From: Linnemannia schmuckeri
Lineage: Eukaryota; Mortierellomycota; Mortierellomycetes; Mortierellales; Mortierellaceae
Reading direction: 5' to 3'
Length of the DNA stretch: 64,000 nucleotides
Assembly: GCA_029449235.1 (NCBI GenBank)
Contig: JANATG010000003.1
Coordinates: 3,224,001-3,288,000 of the forward strand
Of this stretch, positions 24,919 to 36,163 are shown in pieces. The translations under genes were made by a program, and so were the position numbers. Under the pieces are notes generated by a model. It was not told the origin of the DNA. It did not search any database and worked only from the letters and a program-made list of their open reading frames with translations. Numbering within the stretch: position 1 is the first letter of the stretch; the number at the start of each line of letters is the position of its first letter.

Positions 24919-26323
24919 TCAAAAAGCCTTCGTTCTCATCGTCGGAGCTAGTTTGCGTGGCCTCGCCCTCGGAGCCAAATCGTCGAGCGCGTCGACACCA
25001 TCAAACCATGTGATATAAAAGGGATCCGACTCTCATATTAACACCTTATTTTTATTTCCGTCTCGATGGTGGAAAAACGATTCGATTAAACAAATAGGGT
25101 CGGCCGTGTCTCTGTCAGCACCAACATTTCCTCTCCTTCACCAGCTGGGGATTGCAGAAAAGCTCATCTCACTCACAAAGGAGTCGCCGAGGGTCACTGT
25201 TTATCAGGATAACGATTTAGAACCGTCCTTCGACAGTGATCTTACTCTCTGGCGTGAATTGTTAGTAAATTAATACAGTATTATTTTTTCGCAATGGTCC
25301 AGGCGTTCATTCAAGGAAAATAAGACCTACATTGTACGTGCATGTCTCTTGACAAAGAGCAAATGAGGTGCAACAAGATGCCAAAGTGTTTTGTCAATGG
25401 TCTCACTTTTTCTCCCGCATTTCTTAATGGAAATAGATAGCTCTCCTCACGACTGCTCAGTCGACAATCTATTGACTTGTCCTGCACCACTTGGACGCTG
25501 AATCTATCAAGACCGCCGAGAAGCAGCACTTCCGCAGCTGTGACAACTCTGAGTGGAGATCCCACAAGACCCTGGCCATGTGCGACGAGACTCGAGCGTT
25601 CTCGATCCCCATGGGCGATAAATTCATGACCCTGGGCGCTATCAACGACAACACACCCACGGATCTTATCTCCAAAGTCATGCTGGAAGAGAAGGTATTC
25701 GAAACCTGAGACTCGGCTCGCACTGTGCTCATGGGTGACTGTAAGTGAGGACAGCTTGGTTAAGGGAAGAAGTGTAACTGAGAGTGCGCTGATAAATCTG
25801 TGGGTTCTTTTCTGTCCACCTTGCAATAGCATGCCACAAAGTCAATCCTTCTGGTGCTCATGGTAAAGAAGCAAAAGCATTAACGTTAAAATAAAATAGG
25901 GAGTGGCAATTCTTCCTTCCACAAAAAAGTAGAAACATCCTAATCTTCCCCCACCCCTTCTCCCAACAGGCGTGATGATCGCAATGCACGATGCAGCTGC
26001 ACTCGCCAATGTCATATATTCTCTCCCCCTATCCCCCTCCGTCAAGGACCTCGAGGCAGCATCCTCAGATTACTGCTCAGAGCAATCCCCTACAGCTCAG
26101 GAATCCCTCAAGAACAGCCGAATGTTGAGCAAGACCATCGAGAAGGGGCTTGTCGGTGTCCTGACCAGATTCTTGATGAAATATCAATCTAACTGGATGA
26201 AATTAGCTTTGCATGGTATGTTCCATTACCGTACGAACGTTGGGTCCTTGCCAAAGTTGGTCGAAAAGGAGACTATTGCCCAAGGTGTCTCCAGGTGAGT
26301 CAAGGCTAGAGCTGTCTTTGAGA
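24919..26323 (+). pseudogene. FAD-dependent monooxygenase pseudogene
   Basis: Decayed class A flavoprotein monooxygenase. The N-terminal Rossmann segment (VLIVGASLRGLALGA, 24932 on) has lost glycines of GxGxxG. Recognisable later parts are GSAVSVSAPTFPLLHQLGI near 25105-25160, a C-terminal exon at 25490-25740 ending RTVLMGDC, the short exon CHKVNPSGAHG near 25830-25862 after an intact intron, and GVMIAMHDAAALANVIY at 25973 on, after a second intron. Stops interrupt it, including TGA at 25707-25709 in place of a conserved Trp (ET*DSARTV). Similarity continues past a stop at 26296 to about 26323 (VKARAVFE). Confidence 0.75.
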
Positions 26324-28012
26324 AACGAACTACTACTTCAGCCTCACGCTAGCCGCCCTTTCGTTTTTTTACTCTTAGGCCATACTGTATTAGGTGTTCT
26401 TGTTCCCTCCTGCGTTTTGAAATAAATCCTTTTATCATTACGGGGGAGCGAGTGTCCCTCTATGTGTTTTATCCTCATTGAGCCCTGCTTTGTTCAAGCA
26501 ATGCATGACAGCGTACTGTGTGGACGCAGAAAGACAAAGCAAAAAGAGAGGAATTCTAGGATAGTTTTTCAGCAAAACGATTGGTAGCTGTGTCTGTCGA
26601 AACCACGTACTTTCTTTGCCGGAGGTGACTAGATATGTCTATCGTCGATAAGAATGAGCGACAAGGAGAGAGCATGTTTCTTGTTACACGCGACGACGCT
26701 CAGTTGCAATACTCCGAGGATGTATGTACTCAAGATGAGATATCTAGAGACGATGGACTATTCTTTTGTGGAGAAGGAAGCATTTTTTTGAGTACTGTCT
26801 ATGAGAGAAATAGAGAATGTCATCTAAGAATTCATCCGTTGTTTACCTCAAAGTAGGTTTTGTGTTGGTTGGACAAAAACAGAGTCTCCGTGCGTATCAC
26901 AAGAGAGTGGCGCGCTTTTGTTGATACCGCCAACAAACAAACAAACTGGCTTGTTAGCAAGCTGGAAAAGATGGGTAAATCTTGTCTATCATGTATGGAA
27001 TCCATTTCAAGGCAAAGGGAAAGGAGAGGGAACGTTGCAGCTGAGCCCAGTGTTAAAACGGTGCCAGAGACCGTACTAGTCATGGATTTGTTGTTGCCTT
27101 GTCGCTGTTGGTATATGCTTCTGGGATGGGGGGAACAGGTGAAGAAGACCAAGGAAAACATTTTCGAGATGGAAGATATGAAAGAGGGAAGGGATGAAAG
27201 GGAAAGAAGAGGAGAATAAACATTCTGCAGCAACGAGCGCCGGGATACTTTATCTCTTGGTCTCTGGAGTGAATTGATAGAAGGATGAATGGTACGACTT
27301 TTTCGTCGTCTTTTTGATGGGTCTGTTGTTCACGACCGAGGGACGGGGACGGAGACGGGTACGTAAGTGTCGGGATACAATGGCGCACACAAGGTTAATC
27401 ATTGTTAACAACAAAGAAGAGAGAAATGAATAAAAGAGAAATAGAATAGTGGGAAGATGGTCTAGAAGGGTAGCTAGAGTTGGTCAAGGTATGAGTTTAG
27501 TACAAAGACACTTGCTGTTGAGATCGTTCACAATAAATGGCTAGCTCCGCTCTATTATTCGTTTTTCTATGCACTTTGTTCAAAACAAAATTCAGACCTG
27601 CAACATTGGTGTGACAAACTGGACGTTCTTGAGTCGCCCTACTCCTCCTCCTGCTCATTTAAAAAAAGAGAAAAAAAAGGGGGAACAAGAAGAATGAGAG
27701 AGAAGACAATAATGCAGGACAACCACAGAGCTCAATGCATTCAGTTCGCAGAGCTGTTTTCTTTTGTTTGTTTCATTTGTTGTTGCTCACTCCCAATCCA
27801 AGGCGTGATTGGTGGTAGGCGAATGAACGAGCAGGTAACCAAACAAACGAATAAGTAATCGAAAAAGTAAGCAAGCAGCCAACCAAAGCACCCATGATCA
27901 CCGCCACCACTCACCAGGGACTCGGCTCTCTTTTTCTTGTCGATAGCAACATTCGTTTTCAAAGTGGGATGCAAAGAAAGCACAAACCAAGGTTTGCTCC
28001 TATTTTCCCGGT
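26324..28012. other. Gene-poor stretch
   Basis: 1.7 kb. Open frames 26635-26856 (73 codons) and 26860-27219 (119 codons), both plus, show no domain and have no clear gene structure; I do not call them. AG-rich plus-strand tracts occur at 27000-27240 and 27650-27690. Confidence 0.4.
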
Positions 28013-28345
28013 GGGTTCCTCTTCTTCTGCTTCTCTTTGTACTCCTTTTCTTCGTCTTCTTTCTCCAACCTTGGACCGAAACTGGCCTTGCTTTTTCTTC
28101 TTCTTTGTCTTCTTTCCTCGTTATTTTTCTTCTTTTCTTTTCTCTCGTCTTTTTTTTCTTCTTTTTTTCAGCAGAGTTCAATCCCCTCCTCTCTTTTTAC
28201 GACCAAACAAAGGAGTACTCTCACTCCTCTCTCTCCCCTCTCCTCTCTCCATTTCTCCACTCTCTCCACTCCACCCACTCCACTCATTCACTTTTCTGAC
28301 ATCAACAATTCTCTTTCCTCTCTCCCTCCTCCACCCTTATTGTTG
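28013..28345 (+). promoter_or_regulatory. CT-rich 5' flank of Atg22-like copy B
   Basis: About 330 bp of nearly uninterrupted C/T on the plus strand ending 60 bp before ATG 28405, the usual look of a strong fungal promoter/5' UTR. The open frames through it are compositional artefacts. Confidence 0.5.
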
Positions 28346-28404
28346 CTCATTCCAAACCTCATCCTCATTCTCATTCTCATTCCATCGCTTCCTAAACTCC
28401 TCTA

Positions 28405-30584
28405 ATGTCACTGCAGAGACTCCGACACCGTCTTGTCGACGACAACCCCGAAAACTTTGTCCAGCTGCAGCCTCACGTACGAGAACAACTTACCAAGAAA
28501 AAAGAGCTCTGGGCATTCTTCCTCTTTGCATTCGGATATCTCGCCTGGTCCAACACCACCGGCTCCCTCTTCCAGCCATTGCTTGTCCAACAGGTCGCCA
28601 GAAATGCATCCCGGCTCAGCTCGAATTCTTCTCTCCCTTGCCCCGAGAGCGACGCCTTGATCCCCGAGGGCGACCGGTGTCTTGTGCCCTTTGGATTCGT
28701 CCATGTTGAGCCCACTTCCTATGTCCTCCTCATCAACGTCGTCTCGGTCTGGTGCACTATTATTGTCTCTCTGGGTACGTCTGCCTTTGCTGACCATGGA
28801 CGGTCCTCCAAGAAGTTGATGATGACTTTCTGCACCCTATTGGCCGTAACAACCACCTTCATGTTTATCGCCCCCTTGAAGCCCAATGTCTGGTGGCTCG
28901 CTGGTCTCTTGATGGTCATCGGTAAGTAGTGTTTGCAGACACACGAGAAGAACACTTAAAACTAGCGGAGCTCTTTTTGTCCTCAACGACTGCCCTAAAC
29001 AAGAAACAATCGAAGCTAACCATAACCATGTTGTTGTCTTAAACAAACTTACTCTAGGCCTCATCTTCAATGGCGCGACACTCAACTTCTTTGACGCCCA
29101 TATCCCTATTCTGGCAAGACATCATCCCAAGGTAGTTCGGGCTATGGTCGATTTCGGTGTAAACTCCCGCGAGCACATCGAAGCCAAGGTCAGGATGGCC
29201 ACCTTCCTTTCTGGAGGCGCCTCCGCCGCCGGTTTCGCAGGAGGAATCGTCATGACCGTCCTTGGAGCAGCCATGCTCATGGTTATGGGAGCCGAGACCT
29301 TGATTGTTGGTTATTGTCTGGTCATGAGTGCCGTGTTTGTATTGATCTTCATGGTGATCTATGGGTTCCTTGCTCACCAAAGAACATCTGATCCTCTACC
29401 CACCGGAGCCAGTTACTTGACCTTTGGATACGTCCGTATTGGCAAGACTGTCCGGCAGATGCGCCGTCTTAAGACAATGTTCTACTATCTCTGCGCATGG
29501 TTCATCCTCGGTGACGGTCTTACATCGACTGCGAATATGGCTGTCTTGGTCGCTCAAGACCAACTCCAGGTCTCGAACGACGCGTTAATTATTGCAGTTT
29601 TGATCCAATATGTCTTTGCCGCCTGCTCGATGTCGTTCTGGATTTGGCTGCAGAACGGCCGCGGCGTCAAACCCATGACCGTTATTATCATCAACACCTG
29701 TCTCTTTGGTTTGATCCCCATATACTGCTTGACGGGCCTCATCGGCAGCAACCCTGTGGGTCTCAAGAACACCTGGGAGATGTATATGCTCGCCTCATTG
29801 TTTGGTCTGTTTGTTGGAGCAATCTACTCTTCAAACAGAGTCGTCTTTTCTCAATTCATTCCTCTTGGACACGAGAACGAGCTTTACGCTCTGTTTGAAA
29901 TGGTAACAAAAAGAAATGCCTCATCTTGCATACATTCTTACTTTATGTTTTTTCTTGATGGCATGATAATTGTGATCGGGGCCTGTGCTTGTTGATGTGA
30001 ATATTTGCTTGCATCGCACTCACCCCTTATTTTTCTCATTGTGTTTATTCCCACCTTTGCTAGGCCAATGTGTCGTCCTCGTGGATTGGGTAAGAATACG
30101 AGTGGTTGATCCCTTCCTTCTGAGATCAAAGATGCTTTTAGAAAAAAGAAGACCATGTTTTTATTAACCATCTGTGCTACCCTTGCCATGCTCACGGTAG
30201 GCCACTTGTGTGCACCGCCATTATCGAGAGCTACGGAATTCGCCATACCTGGTGGTTCCTTGTAACTCAGTTTTACATCCCCGCCTTCATGATGCTCTTT
30301 GTCAACAGTAAGTTCCACCTTTTGCATGTGGATCTCCATGCACGTCTTGTCAAGCATTTTTCCCACGCATAGATGTTATGTTACACATACGAACCAAGAC
30401 TGGCACATGTTAATTGTTTTTTTTTCTTATTCGAATAGTGGAGAAGGGCCGTCAGGAAGCCGTCGACTTTTACAACAACGAACAGGAAGAAAAGAGAATT
30501 AAAATTGAGAAGGAAGAGCTTGCTATTGCTACCGATATGGAGCTGAGCGATGCCAAGTTCTTGGAGGCTTCCAAGGATGCCTAA
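28405..30584 (+). CDS. Atg22-like MFS transporter (copy B, 546 aa)
   Basis: Probable vacuolar amino-acid or metabolite effluxer of the Atg22/MFS type; assignment rests on overall topology (about 12 membrane segments) and the conserved PLGHENELYALFEM and SSWIGPLVC region. Exons 28405-28921, 29058-29902, 30064-30089, 30201-30307 and 30439-30584, all GT-AG, phases 1, 0, 2, 1. Exon 3 is only 26 nt. The N-terminal 30 residues and charged C-terminal tail (VDFYNNEQEEKR) face the cytosol. Exons 2-4 have exactly the lengths of copy A. Convergent with a decayed FAD monooxygenase downstream. Substrate unknown. Confidence 0.85.
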
Positions 30585-31070
30585 ATCGTTTACCTACTCG
30601 TCTACCTTCCTATCCTCATGATTTTTTGGTTGTATATTCAGATATTGAGAGGGATTGTCCATACCTTGCTTACCCTTGATTAACTTCTCTGGCCCTCTTC
30701 CTTTTCCCGTCTTACTGCTTTGGCGATGGTTTTTATCTATCGTCGTTACCAGCGATCAATCGGGCATGTACCATAGTTCAGCTCTTAATAAAAACCACAT
30801 CAACATCAAAAAACAACATACCATTGTGGTAGTATGGAAATGTGAGACTGATTGCCTTTCGGTGAATACTGTACCTCTGTCTGATTTTGATCTTTCCAAT
30901 ACCTACTTGTTTCACGCTCTTCTTCCTTTACCAGGAAAGGGTATCGATGACAGTGTCGATGAAAGGCAAACTTAAATGCAACTTTATTTATGCGCGTCTC
31001 CCTCCGTAACCAACAAAAAATATATAGCAAAGGACAGCTACTAAGAGACAGCAACAGTGGTTGCTGCTCG
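30585..31070. other. 3' flank between copy B and the FAD pseudogene
   Basis: 486 bp, convergent 3' ends, AATAAA-like AATAAAAACC near 30788. Nothing else seen. Confidence 0.4.
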
Positions 31071-32400
31071 CTATATGAAGACGGCCCTGGCTTTGACCTC
31101 ACTCGTTGAAACATTTGGGGGAATGGCCCCCTTGGCAGGAATGTCCCTCAACCAGCCAGCCAAAGGCAAATCCTTGACCATGCCCTTCAAAATCAGCCTC
31201 CACAACCAATCCGGTTTACGCTGCATTAAGAACTGAGCAATGGCTCCCCCTACGTTACGCTCGATCCCCTTGTTCATCAGGTGGCTGTTCTCGAAGGTTT
31301 CGGCGGCGGCTGGGTGACGTTCTGATTTGTATTCGGAGAATGCGGTCGAGAGGTCTTTAAGAGAGTGGGAGGTGCCGGTGGGGAAAGGGCGTAGAGAAGG
31401 TTGGCGAGTGCTGTTGTATCATGCATCGTGATCGTGGCGCCTATTATATTCAGGACGTGCAAAAAGGTTTGAGAGAGGGATAATGTATGGTATGAAAGAA
31501 AGTACATAAAGCTGCAAGGGGACGAGAGGTCCACATTTGTCGTCGTACCTTGAGCTCCCGCTGGAGATACCTTGTGGCATGCTAGCGAGCAGCAAAAAGA
31601 GGCAGCTCGTTAAAATCATTGAACTCCTGTTCATCTTACGCACTTTGTCGTGCTGTGAAACATGCCGAGCGATTTTTGACAGAACTTACAATCACCCATC
31701 AAGACAACACGGCCAGAGTACTAAGTATCAACCACCTTCTCCTCCAGGGCAACCATGGAAATTAGGTCCTAAGGGGTCAGTCATAAATATCACCCGTGGT
31801 CATCGAGCCCACAGGAATAGGAAATTCGCGTGTCTGTTCACACATTGCCTTGGCTGCTTGTGAATCCCATTCTGCATTATCGTTGTTGTGGGCCCGGTGT
31901 TCCTTAGCGGCTTTACTAGAGACTCGATCCAGGTGTTCGATGACAACCTAAAATAAAGTCTCTTGTTTGGTCGAGAACAGTGCCTAGCTGTAAGGTTAGT
32001 CTTTTCTCAGAGTTGTATGGAATCTGCAAATTAGCTCCTTGAGTAAGGGGAAGGTATTGGGGTGAAGGGGCTGGGTCTGGCTCAAAAGGCATGTGTACGT
32101 GTATGGAAGGTCCCCTGGTCAGAGCGCGACAACTTTCCTTCCTTGCTCAGAGTTTCATAGAGGAGTTGGAGTACAGCACTGTAGGCCCCATCAGTGCCTA
32201 CTAGGATATCGCCTACGTAGGAAGAACCGTCAGCGGTGATGACGGTGACTTTGTCGTCCGTTTTTTGTGAAGGCGACAACATGTTTGCCAAAGTGGACCT
32301 TTTCGGGCGGGACCCGTCGAAGGAAGAGGTCGTGGAGGACTGGATGGGGATCAAGTAGTCCGCATATCTAGTGCTATCATTTTCAATGAGGACATGAGGT
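31071..32400 (-). pseudogene. FAD-dependent monooxygenase pseudogene (second copy)
   Basis: Same family as 24919-26323. Segments in order on the minus strand: VLHDLFLRRVPPEKVHFGKH near 32350-32290, then after a frame change DGSSYVGDILVGTDGAYSAV near 32240-32185, NAEWDSQAAKAMCEQTREF near 31880-31820, RVVLMGDC before an intron, ACHKVSPAGAQ (short exon), GATITMHDTTALANLLYAL near 31440-31385 and the C-terminal VSTSEVKARAVF. The N-terminal FAD-binding segment is missing. A TAG at 31723-31721 replaces the same conserved Trp that is TGA in the other copy. Confidence 0.75.
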
Positions 32401-33389
32401 TTTCAGTGAACAGACATTTTTGTAAGAGTTGGTCCGAGGAACTTGATGGGTGGAAGGGTGGGGCAGAATGAAGGGGATGGAAGGAAGAAATATGCCAACA
32501 AGAACGGAACGCATTCCCATACTCGAATTCTGCTCTAACAACCCCTCGTTATCGATCCACCTTGTGTGATGTTATTATCTATCGCTTCCCGAGTTGGAGA
32601 AACAAAAATAAAGGACGCCATACCATTTTGCTAATATTTTGAAGGTAAACATTGTTCAAGCCCTCTTTTCCTACAAAGACCCAATTTCTGGGGACTACGT
32701 TTGTTTTATGCACCAACATTTAGCCCCGAATGCAAAAAAGAAAAACCTCCTCTTCCTCTTTCGTTTCTTTTCCTTCTTTCGCTTCTTTATTCTCTTTCCT
32801 TCCTTCCTTCCTTACTTCCTCTGACCTCATGCATGTGGGAGGTGTAGGGTGTGTTTATTTCTCAAGAAGTGCGCGTCCAGTGTCATGTCAGCTGTAGTGT
32901 CCCTGGAATGGACGCTTATTCTTTTTTTTTCTTGTAAGTGTGGTCAAGGCATGAGGGGTGGATACTTTAAAGCAGGGGAAGACGTGAAGGATGGGGAATG
33001 ATGAAGAGAAGAAGTAGAAAAAGTAGAAGAAACAAAGATTGTTACCACTCTTTCTTTTTTCTACCTTGCTGTCATTCGCTCTGAGTGATTTTGTGTACCA
33101 TCAACTAAGAAAAAAAGGATTTCATACAGAAATACGCTCTTTCATTTTTTTTTTAATGGTTTAGTTGGTTCACTTGACATGACTGCATTTCTTTGTCTGT
33201 GCCATGCTCGCATTGTCGTCCGGTTTTTTACCCACGAAGTAGTAATTACACCACACAATCACGTTCAATGCTGTCCGCCTCCTGCAAATGCAGAGGGTTT
33301 TCGGCCTTTTTATTTTGCGATTTTTTTTTCCTCAGTATGAACCTGACACCAAACCGCTCTCACCGACTACCCTCCACCACCACCTTCTT
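32401..33389. other. Intergenic, T-rich
   Basis: About 1 kb with TTCC and T-run tracts (32740-32820, 33050-33160). No gene or RNA recognised. Confidence 0.4.
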
Positions 33390-35399
33390 TCAGCACTCAA
33401 AATCGACAGGGTGCATCTCGCGTCGGAGGGCCCAGTAGATCTCATTCCAGTTCGAAACGTTCATGCTCCAGCGCTTTATGTTGGGACACTGGACCCGGAC
33501 AAACTGCTCCATCATCTGAATGTCCAGGGTAAATTTTTTCCCCAACTGCCATTTCAGGCGCCAGAGAGTTGGCATCACTTTGGGGAGGTAGTTCCATGGG
33601 CAGATGGTGAACTGGAGTGGGATCGCAACCATAGTCTCGTCCCCGGTCATGCTAACGCCGTTGCCGTTGCCGTTGGTCAAACTGGTGCCGGTGTCGGGGT
33701 TAGTGGGTGCCAGGTTAGGCATGTTGAACTGCATGCAGCCAACCAGCTCGAGGACGGCGAGAGACGTGAGATCGGCAATGCGACGTCGGATGACGGAAGT
33801 CATCTCAGGACGCTCCCAGTGCTGGTTCCTAAGAGGGCAGTGAACCACACCGAGATGGATCAACACATTCGCACAGGCCCAAGGCTCATATACGTCTCTT
33901 TCTCGACCTGGAACCAACTGCTCCCAAAAGATGCACTCGAGGTTGGGGAGGTGTTCAAAATGCAGATGGACTAGGAAGTAACAGAGGGTAAGAATGTGTC
34001 CGACGCCTCGTTGAGTCACGTCCTTACAATGCGCGGTGCGAAGCGTCTTGAGCTGTATGCAGCTGATGGCGATAAGGAGCAGACTGTGGTCGTCCAGGGG
34101 CACAAAGTTAAGATCGAGGCATTCGATGCGGGGGATAAACACCAAGAAGTAATTGAGGACGGGATTCGTCAGCTTACTCCAGGTGACGGAGTCCCCGTAA
34201 GGATCATCCTCCTCGTAATTGACATAACCCCAGCCAGAGTTAGTGGAACCATAGTCAGACTCGCTGCTGTTACTCGAGGAAGTTTTGAGGTCGGAAAATG
34301 GCATCGACATCGCAGGCGGCTGACTCTCAACATTATCCAAAGCTAACCGGACACTCAACAGTCTCTCAGAGCACCCATTTTTGATCATGGTTACAAGAAC
34401 CCGGTCCGAGCACGTCGCCTCGTCGACTTGACTGGTATCGTACGTCAGCAAGTTCGGCAAGGCCTTATAGAAGATCTGGGCCACCGACAACGCTAAATGG
34501 GTGCCCACCAGGCGGACACACTTCAAGCGTGAGTACTCTACCTCACCCGGTCCTACATCACCACTGCTGCTGCCGATATCCATAGACGTCAAGGTTCCCC
34601 AGCGCATGTCGTCGCCGATGTCCACCCCAGTCAAACTGAGGCATTCAAGTAACGGCATCCTATCGAGAAGACGGAAGAATCCAAAGTGCGATACCTTGGA
34701 ATCGTCAAGGTCAGACTGCCTGAGGATGAGAGACTTCAAACCGTGGAACATTGACAAAGCCGCGGCCATTTCGTCGTTCAGAATACAACAGCGCGGCGCG
34801 GCCTCCGGCAAGACCTCCAACGCGGCAGCAGCTACCGCGGCATCAAAACCGTCAGGGACAACTCCGAGAGCTGCCGCGGTAGCCGCCAAAGATTGAGAAG
34901 AATTTGGCACAACCGCAAAGAACTGAGGCCGACCAGCAGGATCGTACTGAAAGAAACCCGAATCGACATGCCAAGGCTGCGAAGGGATGCTGATCTCGTT
35001 ACAGAACTCGATCTCGAGCCTTTGGAGCTTCTCGAAATGGACCGCCAGCTTGGTAAGACAACCGGGAATAATTTGGACCCGACTGAGGTACAAGGAGTCC
35101 AAGTCGCGGGGTCGGCTGAGGTAGACTTCAACGGCTTTCTCACATTGGCCCGAGGCATGCCATTCGTGCTTCCATTCGGTCTCGGACGAAGTTCGGAAGA
35201 CGGCTGCCATGGACTTGAGACGCAAGGGGAATGCGTCATTGAAGGGGCTATGGCGGCTGAATTGCTCATCGTCGTCATGAACGCGGTCTACCGAGCTGAA
35301 CATGAAGACTGAATAGACCATTAAAAACGAGGTTGCGGCAAACGACTTTTGAGTGAGCGTTTGATGGACGTGGCGAAAAGGAGAAGGAACTCTTTGCAT
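33390..35399 (-). CDS. Leucine-rich-repeat protein, F-box not found (669 aa)
   Basis: Single open exon. LRR-like segments run from about residue 95 (LDSLYLSRVQIIPGCLTKL) through GLKSLILRQSDLDD, MPLLECLSLTGVDI, RIECLDLNFVPL and QLKTLRTAHCKDV (the last with the Cys-type LRR pattern of AMN1/FBXL proteins). An Ala-rich insert lies at about 170-205 and Ser/Asn-rich acidic stretches at about 365-400. No F-box is visible at the N terminus, nor in 150 bp upstream; either an upstream exon is missed or this is an LRR-only relative. The true start may be one of several later Met residues. It belongs to a different subfamily from the other F-box/LRR genes here. Confidence 0.7.
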   Translation of the reverse strand: MQRVPSPFRHVHQTLTQKSFAATSFLMVYSVFMFSSVDRVHDDDEQFSRHSPFNDAFPLRLKSMAAVFRTSSETEWKHEWHASGQCEKAVEVYLSRPRDLDSLYLSRVQIIPGCLTKLAVHFEKLQRLEIEFCNEISIPSQPWHVDSGFFQYDPAGRPQFFAVVPNSSQSLAATAAALGVVPDGFDAAVAAAALEVLPEAAPRCCILNDEMAAALSMFHGLKSLILRQSDLDDSKVSHFGFFRLLDRMPLLECLSLTGVDIGDDMRWGTLTSMDIGSSSGDVGPGEVEYSRLKCVRLVGTHLALSVAQIFYKALPNLLTYDTSQVDEATCSDRVLVTMIKNGCSERLLSVRLALDNVESQPPAMSMPFSDLKTSSSNSSESDYGSTNSGWGYVNYEEDDPYGDSVTWSKLTNPVLNYFLVFIPRIECLDLNFVPLDDHSLLLIAISCIQLKTLRTAHCKDVTQRGVGHILTLCYFLVHLHFEHLPNLECIFWEQLVPGRERDVYEPWACANVLIHLGVVHCPLRNQHWERPEMTSVIRRRIADLTSLAVLELVGCMQFNMPNLAPTNPDTGTSLTNGNGNGVSMTGDETMVAIPLQFTICPWNYLPKVMPTLWRLKWQLGKKFTLDIQMMEQFVRVQCPNIKRWSMNVSNWNEIYWALRREMHPVDFEC

Positions 35400-36163
35400 G
35401 AACGAAGGTGTGTAAGCACCAAGAAAGGGTTGTAGGTGGAAATGGGAGTGAAGATAGGGAGTAGAAGGGGATAGGTGGTCTTATAGGAACATGAATGGCA
35501 GAATGAGATGAAAGAGAAGGAAGGAAGGAGGGGTCAAGCCAAAACCAAGCATCCATGCGGTTTTTGTACTCACACGCTTTTTGCTGTGGTGTTCAATCAA
35601 AAGCAAAGCCGTTTCCTCTTCCTTGCTCTTTCCTCCTCGCGTTCTTGTCTGTTCCTCGCTTAGTGTTCGCCCCTAGTTGTTTATCTCGCACTTGAAAATG
35701 TAAATTTAGACGAGACGAGTGATGAAGAAGAGAGAAGAGAAAGAGGGGGAGCGCGGCGAGAACGGATCACCGATGATGATGAGAATACAACACATAAAAC
35801 CAATTGCTATCTGCATGGAAGGAGGCGAGGAGGGTACACCATGTACGGATCTATCTGTCAATGCAAAACAACATCGGCATCATTAAAACCGAGACCTCTC
35901 CATCCTTGTCCCCGTCGCTGTGTAGTTTTTTTTTCGGAGATTGTTTGCAAGGAAGCATAGAGATATTGGGATGCAAAATGATAACCAGTAAGCAAACAAG
36001 AATGAATGGATGGGTTGTTTGCAATAGTTCTTTCTTTTTTTATTGCACCGTCGTTCATCAAAAAGAAAAGAAAAAAGGTACCACAATTACGACACGTCCA
36101 CCTGGTAAAAACAACCATTGTGACACTGGACCACACACACTTTTCACAAAGTCTTCTCCACCT
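35400..36163. other. Intergenic
   Basis: 764 bp, 5' flank of the LRR gene and 3' flank of the BTB gene. No reading frame with family similarity. Confidence 0.4.

Noticed and set aside
26860..27219. 119-codon plus-strand open frame
   Set aside because: Composition-driven (AG-rich tract), no recognised family, no splice or promoter context.
28013..28345. Long reading frames in all plus frames upstream of copy B
   Set aside because: CT-rich DNA rarely contains stops; the peptides are poly-Ser/Phe/Leu and overlap each other.
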